64,000 bases of DNA from Pseudomonas baetica (GCF_002813455.1 NZ_PHHE01000001.1:5142001-5206000), one strand, 5' to 3'. Shown: positions 53,557 to 63,143, numbered from the stretch's first letter. The notes: generated by a model from the sequence alone, not told the origin. A program made the numbers and translations.

Positions 53557-55389
53557 TCAATCGATGCCGACAAACCCGCCGGTCTGGTGCGCCCACAAGC
53601 GCGCATACAACCCGCGATGGGCGAGCAATTCAGCGTGGGTGCCGCTCTCGGCGATCTTGCCGTTTTCCAGCACTACCAACCGATCCATGCGGGCAATAGT
53701 CGAGAGGCGGTGGGCAATCGCGATCACGGTTTTGCCTTGCATCAGGGTTTCGAGGCTTTCCTGAATCGCGGCCTCGACTTCCGAATCCAGTGCAGAGGTC
53801 GCTTCGTCCATGATCAGGATGGGCGCATCCTTGAGCAGCACTCGCGCAATCGCGATGCGCTGGCGCTGGCCGCCGGACAGTTTCACCCCGCGTTCGCCCA
53901 CATGCGCGTCAAACCCGGTGCGGCCTTCAGCGTCCGACAGCAGCGGGATGAACTCATCGGCGCGGGCCTTGCGCACCGCCTCCCACAACTCGGCGTCCGT
54001 GGCGTCAGGCTTGCCGTACAGCAAGTTGTCGCGAATCGAGCGGTGCAGCAAGGACGTGTCCTGGGTGATCATGCCGATGCGCGCGCGCAGGCTTTCCTGG
54101 CCGACTTCGGCGATGTTCTGTCCGTCGATCAGAATGCGCCCGCCTTCGACGTCGTACAGGCGCAACAGCAGGTTGACCAAGGTCGACTTACCGGCGCCGG
54201 ACGGCCCGATCAGGCCGATTTTTTCACCCGGCTTAATGTCCAGGTTGAGGCCGCCGATGATGCCTTTCTTCTTGCCGTAGTGAAAATCAACGTGCTCGAA
54301 ACGCACTTCGCCACGGGCCACGGCCAGCGGTTTGGCCTGCTCGTGATCGGTGACGCTGACCGGTTGCGAGATGGTGCGCAAACCGTCCTGAACCATGCCG
54401 ATATTCTCGAAGATGCCGGTGACCACCCACATGATCCAGCCGGACATGTTGACGATACGGATCACCAGGCCGGTCGCCAGGGCAATCGCGCCAACGGTGA
54501 TCAGCGATTGCGTCCACAACCACAATGCCAGCGCCGTGGTGCCGACAATCAGCAAGCCATTCATCGCGGTGATCGCGACGTCCATGCTGGTCACAACACG
54601 GCCGGCCATCTGCGCTTTGACGGTCTGCTCTTCGATGGCTTCCTTGGCGTAGTGCTGTTCGAAATTGGTGTGGGCAAACAGCTTCAAAGTGGCGATGTTG
54701 GTGTAGCCATCGACGATGCGGCCCATCAGTTTCGAGCGCGCGTCGGAGGCTTCCACCGAGCGATCCTTCACCCGTGGCACGAAGTAGTAAAGCGCACCGA
54801 TGTACGCGGCGATCCACATCAGCAGCGGGATCATCAGGCGCCAGTCGGCCTCGGCGAACAGCACCAGCGCACTGATCGCGTAGATCACCACGTGCCACAG
54901 CGCATCCACTGCTTGCACCGCCGAGTCACGCAGCGAGTTGCCGGTTTGCATGATGCGTTGGGCGATGCGCCCGGCGAAGTCGTTCTGGAAGAAGTTCAGG
55001 CTCTGCTTGAGCACGTAGCTGTGGTTCTGCCAGCGGATCATGCTGGTCATGCCCGGGCTCAACGTCTGGTGCACCAGCAAATCGTGCAGGCCAAAGAAAA
55101 TCGGCCGCAAAACCAGGGCAACCACCACCATCCAGGTCAATTCGAGGGCGTGGTCGCTGAAGAAATTCGGGTTCGGCGTGCCTTGCGCCAGGTCGATGAT
55201 GCGGCTCAGGTAACTGAACAGCGCCACTTCGATCAGCGCGGCAAACAGGCCGACCACCAGCAGGGCGGCGAAACTCGGCCAGACCTGCTTGAGGTAATAG
55301 GTATAGAAGGGGAGCACGCGGTCCGGCGGAGACGCTGTCGGGGCGTCGCGGAATATGTCGATCAGTTGTTCGAAACGGCGATAGAGCAT
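53557..55389 (-). CDS. ABC exporter, fused permease and ATPase
   Basis: A 610-aa half-transporter that should dimerise in the inner membrane. Membrane domain about 30-330 with six helices; nucleotide-binding domain about 355-600 with Walker A GPSGAGKST, Q-loop MITQDTSLL, signature LSGGQRQRIAIARVL, Walker B ILIMDEATSALD and H-loop IAHRLST. It resembles MsbA/multidrug-type exporters. An N-terminal soluble stretch of about 25 residues precedes helix 1. Start at the ATG at 55389. Substrate unknown. Confidence 0.9.
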   Translation of the reverse strand: MLYRRFEQLIDIFRDAPTASPPDRVLPFYTYYLKQVWPSFAALLVVGLFAALIEVALFSYLSRIIDLAQGTPNPNFFSDHALELTWMVVVALVLRPIFFGLHDLLVHQTLSPGMTSMIRWQNHSYVLKQSLNFFQNDFAGRIAQRIMQTGNSLRDSAVQAVDALWHVVIYAISALVLFAEADWRLMIPLLMWIAAYIGALYYFVPRVKDRSVEASDARSKLMGRIVDGYTNIATLKLFAHTNFEQHYAKEAIEEQTVKAQMAGRVVTSMDVAITAMNGLLIVGTTALALWLWTQSLITVGAIALATGLVIRIVNMSGWIMWVVTGIFENIGMVQDGLRTISQPVSVTDHEQAKPLAVARGEVRFEHVDFHYGKKKGIIGGLNLDIKPGEKIGLIGPSGAGKSTLVNLLLRLYDVEGGRILIDGQNIAEVGQESLRARIGMITQDTSLLHRSIRDNLLYGKPDATDAELWEAVRKARADEFIPLLSDAEGRTGFDAHVGERGVKLSGGQRQRIAIARVLLKDAPILIMDEATSALDSEVEAAIQESLETLMQGKTVIAIAHRLSTIARMDRLVVLENGKIAESGTHAELLAHRGLYARLWAHQTGGFVGID

Positions 55390-55477
55390 CAGATAACCGC
55401 CCGAATTACGGGCTCTCCTTTTATCGGTGTGAGCGGCGTGGGGTTGAGTTCACGCCGCTCGAAACGCCCTGTACAGC

Positions 55478-56041
55478 TTAGTCGATGACTTTGGCCGACT
55501 TGATGATCACAGGGTCGACAGGCACGTTTTGCATGCCGCCTTTGGTAGTGGTTTGCGAGTTGACGATGATGTCGACCACGTCCATGCCCTTGACCACTTT
55601 GGCGAACACGGCGTAACCGGCGTCACGACCTGGATCGAGGAAAGCGTTGTCGGCGACGTTGATGAAGAACTGGCTGGTGGCCGAATCAGGGTTGGAGGTA
55701 CGCGCCATCGACAAGGTGCCACGAACGTTATGCAGGCCGTTGCTGGCTTCGTTCTTGATCGGTGCCTTGGTGTCTTTTTGCTGCATTTGCTGGGTGAAAC
55801 CGCCGCCCTGAGCCATGAAGCCCGGGATCACACGGTGGAAAATCGTGTTGGTGTAAAAGCCGCTGTTGACGTAATCGAGAAAGTTCTTGGTACTGATCGG
55901 TGCCTTGACCGGGTCCAGCTCGATTTCGATCTGGCCGTTGGTGGTGTCCAGCAGCACGTGCGGCGCTTTGGTCGGCGTGGCAGCCATCAGGTTGGCAGCG
56001 AACAGCACGGTACCGGCAGCGAGGGCGAGTTTTTTCAGCAT
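55478..56041 (-). CDS. ppiA: Periplasmic peptidylprolyl isomerase (cyclophilin)
   Basis: A 187-aa cyclophilin that catalyses prolyl cis-trans isomerisation during periplasmic protein folding. Signal peptide [20 protein letters not shown], mature start about 22. Cyclophilin motifs: [19 protein letters not shown] (catalytic R in HRVIPGFM), [20 protein letters not shown] and [15 protein letters not shown]. It lacks the tryptophan loop of eukaryotic cyclophilin, as bacterial PpiA does. It lies 3 bp downstream of an alpha/beta-hydrolase gene and may be cotranscribed with it. Confidence 0.9.
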   Translation of the reverse strand: MLKKLALAAGTVLFAANLMAATPTKAPHVLLDTTNGQIEIELDPVKAPISTKNFLDYVNSGFYTNTIFHRVIPGFMAQGGGFTQQMQQKDTKAPIKNEASNGLHNVRGTLSMARTSNPDSATSQFFINVADNAFLDPGRDAGYAVFAKVVKGMDVVDIIVNSQTTTKGGMQNVPVDPVIIKSAKVID

Positions 56042-56044
56042 GGG

Positions 56045-56848
56045 TCAGTGATCCTGAGATTGAATATCGGCTGTGGCAAGAAACTCCAGCAGCGTTTGAT
56101 TGAAGCGTTCGGGTTGATCGAGCGGGGTGGCATGTCGCGAATCGGCGATCACCACCAGCCGCGCATCGGGCAGCAGTTTTACATAGGTTTCTTTCAGTGC
56201 CACCGGTGTGTAGTCACGGTCGGCGCTGACGATGAGGGTTGGACAGGTCACTCGGGAAAGTCGTTCCTGAACCCCCCAGCCCACAATCGCATCGAAGCTG
56301 GCGAGATAAGCACGTTTGTCGTTTTTTGCCCAGCGTTCAGCCATTTTCTGCCGCAGATCGGCCTGTTCCGGCTTGGGGAAAAGTTTGCCACCCAGCGCCT
56401 TGCCAATGGTTGCCAGGCTCAGCACACGCATCAGGCTCCAGCGTTTGAACCACTGCCAGTAGTCGTCGCGGCTACGCAATTTGACCTCGGGCGCGCTGTT
56501 GACGATGGTCAGGCTCTTGAGCATCTGCGGTTGATCGACGCCAAGCTGAAAACCGATCATGCCGCCCATGGATAAACCAACATAGTGCACCGGGCCGAGT
56601 TGCAAATGCTCGATCAGTGCAACCAGATCGGCGCTGAACCCGGCGATGCTGTAGCGCTCGCGGGGTTTGTCCGAACGCCCGTGGCCGCGAATGTCCGGGA
56701 CGATCACCCGGTAATGCGCGGCCAGTGCCGGGATCTGCATTTCCCAGTCCAGCGTGCTCGAACCCAGCCCGTGGACCAGCAGCAACGGCGTGCCGTGGCC
56801 ATATTCCTCGTAGTGCAGGTTGCAACCGTCGTGCTCGAAATACGCCAT
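56045..56848 (-). CDS. Alpha/beta hydrolase
   Basis: A 267-aa single-domain serine hydrolase. HG dipeptide in LLLVHGLGSS, nucleophile elbow GLSMGGMIG (Ser about 96), Asp in VSADRDYTPV (about 214) and His in DSRHATPLDQP (about 242). It resembles 3-oxoadipate enol-lactonase-like and esterase-like proteins, but there are no aromatic-catabolism neighbours, so the substrate is unknown. Cytoplasmic. It begins at 56848, 14 bp after the upstream LysR gene on the same strand, suggesting a LysR-hydrolase-cyclophilin transcript. Confidence 0.88.
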   Translation of the reverse strand: MAYFEHDGCNLHYEEYGHGTPLLLVHGLGSSTLDWEMQIPALAAHYRVIVPDIRGHGRSDKPRERYSIAGFSADLVALIEHLQLGPVHYVGLSMGGMIGFQLGVDQPQMLKSLTIVNSAPEVKLRSRDDYWQWFKRWSLMRVLSLATIGKALGGKLFPKPEQADLRQKMAERWAKNDKRAYLASFDAIVGWGVQERLSRVTCPTLIVSADRDYTPVALKETYVKLLPDARLVVIADSRHATPLDQPERFNQTLLEFLATADIQSQDH

Positions 56849-56862
56849 CGGTGAACTCCGTG

Positions 56863-57786
56863 TCAGGCTTGTTCGGGGGCGGCGAACGGTGCGTCCAGCG
56901 GCAAGGTGTCGAAGGTACGCAGCAGTTCGATAAGGATTTGCGTGGCCGGGCCCAGCGGTTTGTCCTTGTTTGAATACAGGTAGAAACTCGGGTTGCGGCT
57001 GCCGCCCTGATCCAACGGTAGCAGCTTGAGCGAACCTTCCTTCAGTTCCCGCTCGATCATGTGCCGTGGCAGCCAGGCGAACCCCAGGCCGCTGCTGACA
57101 AACGTGGCGGCGGTGGCAAGACTGCCGACGGTCCAGCGCTGCTCGGCGCCGAGCCAGCCGACGTCCCGTGGTTGCTGGCGACCGGAATCGCGGATGACCA
57201 CTTGCATCTGGGTTTCCAGATCCTGAAAACTCAGTTCCCGGTTGAGACGATGCAGGGCGTGGTCGGGGTGAGCGACGGCGACAAACTCGACGTCGCTCAA
57301 TTCAGCACCGAGGTAGCCCGGGATACCCATGCCGGTGATGGCCAGATCGGCCACGCCTTCGAGCAGCACTTCTTCCACACCCGACAGCACTTCTTCACGC
57401 AGACGCACGCGGCAGCCACGGCTTTGCGGCATGAACGCGGTCAGTGCCCGCACGATGCGCGCACTCGGATAGGCCGCGTCGACCACCAGCCGTACTTCGG
57501 CTTCCCAGCCTTGTTCCATATGGTGGGCAAGGTCTTCCAGTTGGCTGGCCTGTTTCACCAGTTGCCGCGAGCGGCGCAGCAGCACGCCGCCGGCTTCGGT
57601 CAGCACCGCTTTACGCCCATCAATGCGCAGCAACGGCACGCCGAGCTGATCCTGCATACGGGCGACGGTGTAGCTCACCGACGATTGCGAACGGTGCAGG
57701 GCCTCGGCGGCCTGGGCGAAGCCGCCGTGGTCGACCACGGCCTGCAATGTTCGCCATTGATCAAGGGTCACGCGGGGCGCTTTCAT
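56863..57786 (-). CDS. LysR-type transcriptional regulator
   Basis: A 307-aa LysR regulator. HTH at about 6-65 (LDQWRTLQAVVDHGGFAQAA, LHRSQSSVSYTVARMQDQLG), effector domain from about 90. I start at the ATG at 57786 (MKAPRVTLDQW), preceded by GAGGAGCTATTG; a TTG directly upstream is in frame. It lies upstream of an alpha/beta hydrolase on its own strand and 600 bp from the divergent azoreductase gene, with a small secreted-protein gene between, so either could be a target. Confidence 0.88.
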   Translation of the reverse strand: MKAPRVTLDQWRTLQAVVDHGGFAQAAEALHRSQSSVSYTVARMQDQLGVPLLRIDGRKAVLTEAGGVLLRRSRQLVKQASQLEDLAHHMEQGWEAEVRLVVDAAYPSARIVRALTAFMPQSRGCRVRLREEVLSGVEEVLLEGVADLAITGMGIPGYLGAELSDVEFVAVAHPDHALHRLNRELSFQDLETQMQVVIRDSGRQQPRDVGWLGAEQRWTVGSLATAATFVSSGLGFAWLPRHMIERELKEGSLKLLPLDQGGSRNPSFYLYSNKDKPLGPATQILIELLRTFDTLPLDAPFAAPEQA

Positions 57787-57835
57787 CAATAGCTCCTCTT
57801 GTCCTAAGCTGGCGGTCCCTCATGGAGACTGCCGA

Positions 57836-58150
57836 ATGAAAAAATTCTGTTGTGTGTTGCTGGCACTGCTGCCGCTGACGGCGTTTGCGTATCCGATCGA
57901 CGTGGAAAAAGACCTCAATGGCCTGAAGATCGACTTCGAGACGTTCGCCACCGATAACGACATCGGCTCGATTCGAGTGGCCAACTACGGCGACGTCGAT
58001 GCAGTCTGCAAGGCCGTGTTCAGCAACGGCCCGGAAGCACCGCGCACCCGCACCATCGAAGTGCCGGCCGGCAAACATAAAAACGCCACGGCCAAGTTCA
58101 CCCGCGAGATCATCAAGCTGCGCATCAAGCTGACCTGCACCCCGAAATAA
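57836..58150 (+). CDS. Small secreted protein of unknown function
   Basis: A 104-aa protein with a signal peptide (MKKFCCVLLALLPLTAFA, mature from about Y19). The mature part YPIDVEKDLNGLKIDFETFA is beta-rich with two cysteines (AVCKAVF and LTCTPK) likely to form a disulfide. It starts at 57836 with an ATG shortly after the divergent LysR start (49-bp gap). No recognised family; some Pseudomonas databases label similar short proteins as 3-phosphoglycerate kinase, which the sequence does not support. Confidence 0.72.
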   Translation: MKKFCCVLLALLPLTAFAYPIDVEKDLNGLKIDFETFATDNDIGSIRVANYGDVDAVCKAVFSNGPEAPRTRTIEVPAGKHKNATAKFTREIIKLRIKLTCTPK

Positions 58151-58164
58151 CACCGTAGTTACCT

Positions 58165-58252
58165 GTGGGAGCGAGCCTGCTCGCGAAGGCGGTGTGTCAG
58201 TAAACACATTCCTTGACTGACACACCGCCTTCGCGAGCAGGCTCGCTCCCAC
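58165..58252. repeat. REP pair (REPIN)
   Basis: Forward copy from 58165, reverse copy ending 58252; the inner arms GGCGGTGTGTCAGT and its complement also pair, so nearly the whole element is one hairpin. Confidence 0.92.
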
Positions 58253-58381
58253 AGGGTATGAGGTGAATCTAAACGAATTATTCGATGCTTTGCAGCAATT
58301 ATTTGCGCTTTTTCATCGATTCGACTCTGTTTAACCTTCACTCCATCGACCTACAACATTCTCGGATGGAGGCTACACAAC

Positions 58382-58981
58382 ATGTCCCGCGTTCTGATCA
58401 TCGAAAGCAGCGCCCGCCAGCAAGACTCGGTGTCCCGCCAGTTGACCCAGACCTTCATCAAACAGTGGAAAGCTGCGCACCCTGCCGATCAGATCACCGT
58501 GCGTGACCTCGCCGTGAATCCGGTGCCGCACCTGGACATCAACCTGCTGGGTGGCTGGATGAAACCCGCTGAGCAGCGCAACGACAGCGAGCAATCTTCG
58601 CTGGACCGCTCCAATGAATTGACCGACGAACTGCTGGCCGCCGACGTGCTGGTGATGGCCGCGCCGATGTACAACTTCGCCATCCCGAGCACCCTCAAGG
58701 CCTGGCTCGACCATGTGCTGCGTGCCGGCGTGACCTTCAAGTACACCGAAACCGGCCCGCAAGGCCTGCTCAGCGGCAAACGTGCCTACGTGCTGACGGC
58801 TCGCGGTGGCATCTACGCTGGCGGCCCGGCGGATCATCAGGAACCGTACCTGCGTCAGGTCATGGGTTTCATCGGTATCCACGACGTGACCTTCATCCAT
58901 GCCGAAGGCATGAACCTGGGTGGCGATTTCCAGGAGAAGGGCCTGAACCAGGCCAACGCCAAACTGGCCTCGGTCGCTTGA
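58382..58981 (+). CDS. azoR: FMN-dependent NADH-azoreductase
   Basis: A 199-aa flavodoxin-fold quinone/azo reductase using FMN and NADH in the cytoplasm. N-terminal phosphate loop ESSARQQDSVSRQL, FMN-ring contact PMYNFAIPSTLKAWLDHV (about 95-112) and ARGGIYAGG (about 141-149). Length is as in AzoR homologues. Start at the ATG at 58382 (GGAGGCTACACAAC upstream). It stands between a REP pair and a clear terminator, so it is a single-gene unit; the nearby LysR gene is a possible regulator. Confidence 0.93.
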   Translation: MSRVLIIESSARQQDSVSRQLTQTFIKQWKAAHPADQITVRDLAVNPVPHLDINLLGGWMKPAEQRNDSEQSSLDRSNELTDELLAADVLVMAAPMYNFAIPSTLKAWLDHVLRAGVTFKYTETGPQGLLSGKRAYVLTARGGIYAGGPADHQEPYLRQVMGFIGIHDVTFIHAEGMNLGGDFQEKGLNQANAKLASVA

Positions 58982-59090
58982 TATGTTAATCGCCAGATAA
59001 TCGCCGATTGTTTTAGTGACCTGGCGCAACCCCTTCAAGGCTTTACGCGCATCGAACCTCCCTTTGCACTTGTTGCTCCTGAGTGCTGTA

Positions 59091-59127
59091 GCCCGATCGA
59101 ACGCATTAGCGAGATCGGGCTTTTTTT
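59091..59127 (+). terminator. Rho-independent terminator after azoR
   Basis: GCCCGATC (59091-59098) and GATCGGGC (59113-59120) followed by seven T. The stem begins 110 bp after the azoR stop. Confidence 0.9.
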
Positions 59128-59160
59128 GCCTGTGATTTCTTGAGCGACGCAAAACTCCTT

Positions 59161-59247
59161 GTGGGAGCGAGCCTGCTCGCGAAAACGGTCTATCAGACAA
59201 GTCTCTGTCGCCTGACACTCTGCCTTCGCGAGCAGGTTCGCTCCCAC
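59161..59247. repeat. REP pair (REPIN)
   Basis: Forward copy at 59161, reverse copy ending 59247 with one variant base (GAGCAGGTTCGCTCCCAC). Upstream of the next DMT gene. Confidence 0.92.
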
Positions 59248-59327
59248 AGGGAATTTTTGTGTTTCCGGCTATTCGCAGTGACCGGAAAAAACCGCTATCG
59301 TCGCCGCCATTCGAAACAGAGGCGACC

Positions 59328-60194
59328 ATGGGCTATCTACTTTTTGTCACGCTGATCCAGGCGTTTTCCTTCAGTCTGATCGGCGAATACCTGGCAGGGC
59401 ACGTCGACAGTTACTTCGCGGTGCTGGTGCGTGTCGTGCTGGCCGGGCTGGTGTTCATCCCGCTGACCCGCTGGCGTTCGGTGGAACCGGCGTTCATGCG
59501 CGGCATGCTGCTGATCGGCGCGCTGCAGTTCGGCGTGACCTACGTCTGCCTGTACCTGAGCTTCCGGGTGCTGACGGTGCCGGAAGTGTTGCTGTTCACC
59601 ATCCTCACGCCACTGCACGTGACCCTGATCGAAGACGCGCTCAACCGGCGCTTCAACCCATGGGCACTGATCGCCGCGCTGGTGGCGGTGGGCGGCGCGG
59701 CGGTGATTCGTTTTGACAGCATCAATCCGGACTTCTTCATGGGCTTTTTGCTGCTGCAACTGGCCAACTTCACCTACGCCGCCGGGCAGGTGCTGTACAA
59801 ACATCTGGTGGCGAAACACCCGAGCGACCTGCCGCATTACCGGCGCTTCGGCTTCTTCTACCTCGGCGCGCTGGCGGTGGTGCTACCGGCATTCCTGCTG
59901 TTCGGCAAAGCCAACTTCCTGCCGGAAGCACCGCTGCAATGGGGCGTGTTGCTGTTCCTCGGCCTGGTCTCGACGGCGCTGGGCCTGTACTGGTGGAACA
60001 AAGGCGCGTGCATGGTCAACGGCGGTACGCTGGCGGTGATGAACAACCTGCATGTGCCAGTGGGGCTTTTGCTTAACCTGCTGATCTGGAATCAGCATGA
60101 GGAACTGGGCAGGCTGTTCCTCGGCGGCAGTGTGATTCTGGCGGCGGTGTGGATCAGTCGGTTGGGTATCCGCAAATCTGCGGCCACTACCTGA
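59328..60194 (+). CDS. DMT superfamily (EamA) transporter, carboxylate/amino-acid type
   Basis: A 288-aa protein with ten membrane helices in two EamA units. Typical text: FSFSLIGEYLAGHVDSYFAV at helix 1, FSFRVLTVPEVLLFTILTPL-like segment near residue 75, and LGLYWWNKGACMVNGGTLAV in repeat 2. I start at the ATG at 59328 after CAGAGGCGACC; the open frame extends 23 codons upstream, partly into the REP vicinity. Third DMT exporter in the window, not closely alike to the others. Substrate unknown. Confidence 0.87.
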   Translation: MGYLLFVTLIQAFSFSLIGEYLAGHVDSYFAVLVRVVLAGLVFIPLTRWRSVEPAFMRGMLLIGALQFGVTYVCLYLSFRVLTVPEVLLFTILTPLHVTLIEDALNRRFNPWALIAALVAVGGAAVIRFDSINPDFFMGFLLLQLANFTYAAGQVLYKHLVAKHPSDLPHYRRFGFFYLGALAVVLPAFLLFGKANFLPEAPLQWGVLLFLGLVSTALGLYWWNKGACMVNGGTLAVMNNLHVPVGLLLNLLIWNQHEELGRLFLGGSVILAAVWISRLGIRKSAATT

Positions 60195-60199
60195 TCCCT

Positions 60200-60285
60200 G
60201 TGGGAGGGGGCTTGCTCCCGAAGTCGGTGTGTCAGATAAAAATGGACTGGCTGACACACTGCTTTCGGGAGCAAGCCCCCTCCCT
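60200..60285. repeat. REP pair of a second subtype
   Basis: GTGGGAGGGGGCTTGCTCCC at 60200 with its complement (GGGAGCAAGCCCCCTCCC) ending at 60285. The stem is changed on both sides (GGGGGCTTGCTCCC) compared with the GCGAGCCTGCTCGC type, so pairing is preserved. Only one such pair is seen here. Confidence 0.88.
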
Positions 60286-60294
60286 CATTGGGTA

Positions 60295-61593
60295 TCACAT
60301 CAGGTGTTTTTCTGGCTCGGGAATGTGGCTCGCGCCCAGCACCGCCGGCAGTAACCCGGTACGCAAATCCCCACCACTCGGCTGCTGATACAGGCTCAAC
60401 CCAAACTCCGGCAGCACCGCCAGCAGATAATCGAAAATATCCCCCTGAATGCGCTCGTAATCGGCCCACACCGTGGTCGTCGTGAAGCAGTAGATCTCCA
60501 GCGGAATACCCTGCGCCGTGGTTTGCATCTGGCGCACCATGCAGGTCATGTTCGGTTGCACCTCCGGATGGCTCTTCAGATAAGCCAGTGCGTACGCGCG
60601 AAAGGTACCGATGTTGGTCATGCGCCGACGGTTGGCTGACATCGCCGCGACATTGCCCTGCGCCTCGTTCCACGCCTTGAGTTCGGCTTTCTTGCGGCTC
60701 ATGTAGCCGGTCAGCAGATGCACCTGGCTCAACTTCTCTTCTTCATCGTCACGGATGAAGCGCACGCCGCTGGCATCGATGAACACGCTGCGCTTGATCC
60801 GTCGGCCACCGGACTGCTGCATGCCGCGCCAGTTTCTGAACGATTCCGACATCAGGCGCCAGGTCGGGATCGAGACGATGGTCTTGTCGAAATTCTGCAC
60901 CTTGACCGTGTGCAGGGTGATGTCGACCACGTCACCGTCGGCGCCGACTTGCGGCATCTCGATCCAGTCGCCGACCCGCAGCATGTCGTTACTGGTCAGT
61001 TGCACGCTGGCCACGAACGACAGCAGCGTGTCCTTGTAAACCAACAGAATCACCGCCGACATCGCACCCAGACCCGACAGCAGTAACAGCGGCGAGCGGT
61101 CGATCAAGGTGGCGACGATGATGATCGCGCCGAACACGTACAAAACCATCTTCGCCAGTTGCACGTAGCCCTTGATCGAGCGGGTGCGGGCGTGTTCGGT
61201 GCGCGCGTAGATGTCGAGCAAGGCATTGAGCAGGGCGCTGATCGACAGCAGCAGGAACAGGATGGTGAACGACAGCGCGACGTTGCCCAGAAAGGTCATC
61301 GCGGTTTTGCTCAGTTCCGGCACCAGATGCAGGCCGAACTGGATCACCAGCGACGGCGTCATCTGCGCCAGGCGCTGAAACACCTTGTTGTGGCGAAAGT
61401 CGTTGAGCCAGTGCAGCGCCGGCTGGCGACCGAGCATGCGGCTGGCGTGCAGGATCAGATAACGCGCCACTCGTCCGAGCACCAGGGCGATCACCAAAAG
61501 CAGGATCAGCGCCAGGCCCGATTGCAGAAACGGGTGTTGTTCGAGGGTGCCCCAGAGGTCTTGGGCTTTGAGCCAGAGCTGTTTGAAATCCAT
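60295..61593 (-). CDS. Mechanosensitive ion channel, YbdG/MscM-like
   Basis: A 432-aa inner-membrane channel protein. Five hydrophobic segments in the first 200 residues (LALILLLVIALVLGRVARYL; FLGNVALSFTILFLLLSISA; MVLYVFGAIIIVATLI; LLLLSGLGAMSAVILLVYKD), then the MscS beta domain (VQLTSNDMLRVGDWIEMPQV), a YbdG-type insertion (about 265-340) and a C-terminal domain. The extended size and insertion set it apart from short MscS. It should release solutes under membrane tension. Start at the ATG at 61593. Divergent from the DEAD-box gene. Confidence 0.9.
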   Translation of the reverse strand: MDFKQLWLKAQDLWGTLEQHPFLQSGLALILLLVIALVLGRVARYLILHASRMLGRQPALHWLNDFRHNKVFQRLAQMTPSLVIQFGLHLVPELSKTAMTFLGNVALSFTILFLLLSISALLNALLDIYARTEHARTRSIKGYVQLAKMVLYVFGAIIIVATLIDRSPLLLLSGLGAMSAVILLVYKDTLLSFVASVQLTSNDMLRVGDWIEMPQVGADGDVVDITLHTVKVQNFDKTIVSIPTWRLMSESFRNWRGMQQSGGRRIKRSVFIDASGVRFIRDDEEEKLSQVHLLTGYMSRKKAELKAWNEAQGNVAAMSANRRRMTNIGTFRAYALAYLKSHPEVQPNMTCMVRQMQTTAQGIPLEIYCFTTTTVWADYERIQGDIFDYLLAVLPEFGLSLYQQPSGGDLRTGLLPAVLGASHIPEPEKHLM

Positions 61594-61784
61594 GAGAGAA
61601 CCGGTTCTTCTGTAAGACGCGATGGGCGATTAGAGCATTTAAGCCGCTGTGTATTACCGTAAGAGACAAATCGAGCAACAAAAAAGCCACTGATTCACGC
61701 CGTTTGTATAAAGAAACTCGGCCTGAGCGCTCGAAACCGGTAACCTATGCAGCTGTTTTTTTGCATATCTTCGAGGTAGCACCC

Positions 61785-63125
61785 GTGTTTTCCCAATTCG
61801 CCCTGCACGAACGCCTGCTTAAAGCTGTGGCCGAGCTGAAATTTGTCGAGCCAACGCCTGTGCAAGCTGCGGCCATTCCGCTGGCGCTCCAAGGGCGTGA
61901 TTTGCGGGTGACTGCGCAAACCGGTAGCGGCAAAACCGCCGCTTTCGTTCTGCCGATCCTCAACCGACTGATCGGCCCGGCCAAGGTCCGCGTCAGCATC
62001 AAGACGCTGATCCTGCTGCCGACCCGTGAACTGGCCCAGCAAACCCTGAAAGAAGTTGAACGCTTTTCGCAGTTCACCTTCATCAAATCCGGCCTGATCA
62101 CCGGCGGTGAAGACTTCAAGGTCCAGGCCGCGATGCTGCGCAAAGTGCCGGACATCCTCATCGGCACCCCGGGCCGGATGATCGAGCAACTCAACGCCGG
62201 CAACCTCGACCTCAAAGAAGTCGAAGTGCTGGTGCTCGACGAAGCCGACCGCATGCTCGACATGGGTTTCGCCGAAGACGTGCAGCGTCTGGTTGACGAA
62301 TGCCCGAACCGTCAGCAGACCATGCTGTTCTCCGCCACCACCGGCGGTTCCGGCCTGCGCGAGATGATCGGCAAAGTGCTGAACAACCCTGAGCACTTGC
62401 AGCTCAACGCGGTCAGCCAGTTGAACTCGACCACTCGTCAGCAAATCATCACCGCCGACCACAACCAGCACAAAGAACAGATCGTGAACTGGCTGCTGGC
62501 CAACGAGACCTATCAGAAAGCCATCGTTTTCACCAACACCCGCGCCATGGCCGATCGCATTTACGGTCGTCTGGTGGCTCAGGAATACAAGGCGTTCGTG
62601 CTGCACGGCGAAAAAGACCAGAAGGATCGCAAACTGGCGATCGATCGTCTGAAGCAGGGCGGCGTGAAGATCCTGGTGGCCACCGACGTGGCGGCCCGTG
62701 GTCTGGACGTTGATGGCCTGGACCTGGTGATCAACTTCGACATGCCACGCAGCGGCGACGAATACGTCCACCGTATCGGTCGTACCGGCCGTGCCGGTAA
62801 CGACGGTCTGGCGATCTCGCTGATCTGCCACGGCGACTGGAACCTGATGTCGAGCATCGAGCGTTATCTGAAGCAGAGCTTCGAGCGCCGCACCATCAAG
62901 GAAGTCAAAGGCACCTACGGCGGGCCGAAAAAGGTCAAGGCCTCGGGTAAGGCCGTTGGCGTGAAGAAGAAAAAGACCGACGCCAAGGGCGACAAGAAGA
63001 AAACCGCCGCCAAGACGCCGACCAAGCGCAAGAGCGTCAACCGTCCGAAGCCGGATTCTCTGGTGAGCAGCGACGGCATGGCGCCACTCAAGCGTCGTAA
63101 GCCGGCAGAGCCTGCGGCTGAGTAA
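61785..63125 (+). CDS. DEAD-box ATP-dependent RNA helicase
   Basis: A 446-aa RNA helicase. Q motif near LKFVEPTPVQAAAIPLALQG, motif I AQTGSGKT (about 45-52), Ia PTRELAQQ, II DEAD (D152-D155), III SAT, V ARGLDVDG and VI HRIGRTGRAG. The last about 65 residues are a Lys-rich tail (GVKKKKTDAKGDKKKTAAKT) as in RhlE/SrmB-like enzymes, probably for RNA binding. The GTG at 61785 follows CGAGGTAGC; upstream in-frame codons look untranslated. Ends in a strong terminator. Exact orthology (RhlB, RhlE or SrmB) left open. Confidence 0.92.
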   Translation: MFSQFALHERLLKAVAELKFVEPTPVQAAAIPLALQGRDLRVTAQTGSGKTAAFVLPILNRLIGPAKVRVSIKTLILLPTRELAQQTLKEVERFSQFTFIKSGLITGGEDFKVQAAMLRKVPDILIGTPGRMIEQLNAGNLDLKEVEVLVLDEADRMLDMGFAEDVQRLVDECPNRQQTMLFSATTGGSGLREMIGKVLNNPEHLQLNAVSQLNSTTRQQIITADHNQHKEQIVNWLLANETYQKAIVFTNTRAMADRIYGRLVAQEYKAFVLHGEKDQKDRKLAIDRLKQGGVKILVATDVAARGLDVDGLDLVINFDMPRSGDEYVHRIGRTGRAGNDGLAISLICHGDWNLMSSIERYLKQSFERRTIKEVKGTYGGPKKVKASGKAVGVKKKKTDAKGDKKKTAAKTPTKRKSVNRPKPDSLVSSDGMAPLKRRKPAEPAAE

Positions 63126-63143
63126 GGCGTTTCTGACAGGTAC

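Noticed and set aside
53587..55488. 633-codon open frame antisense to the ABC exporter
   Set aside because: Shadow frame with no motifs; the opposite strand has every ABC signature.
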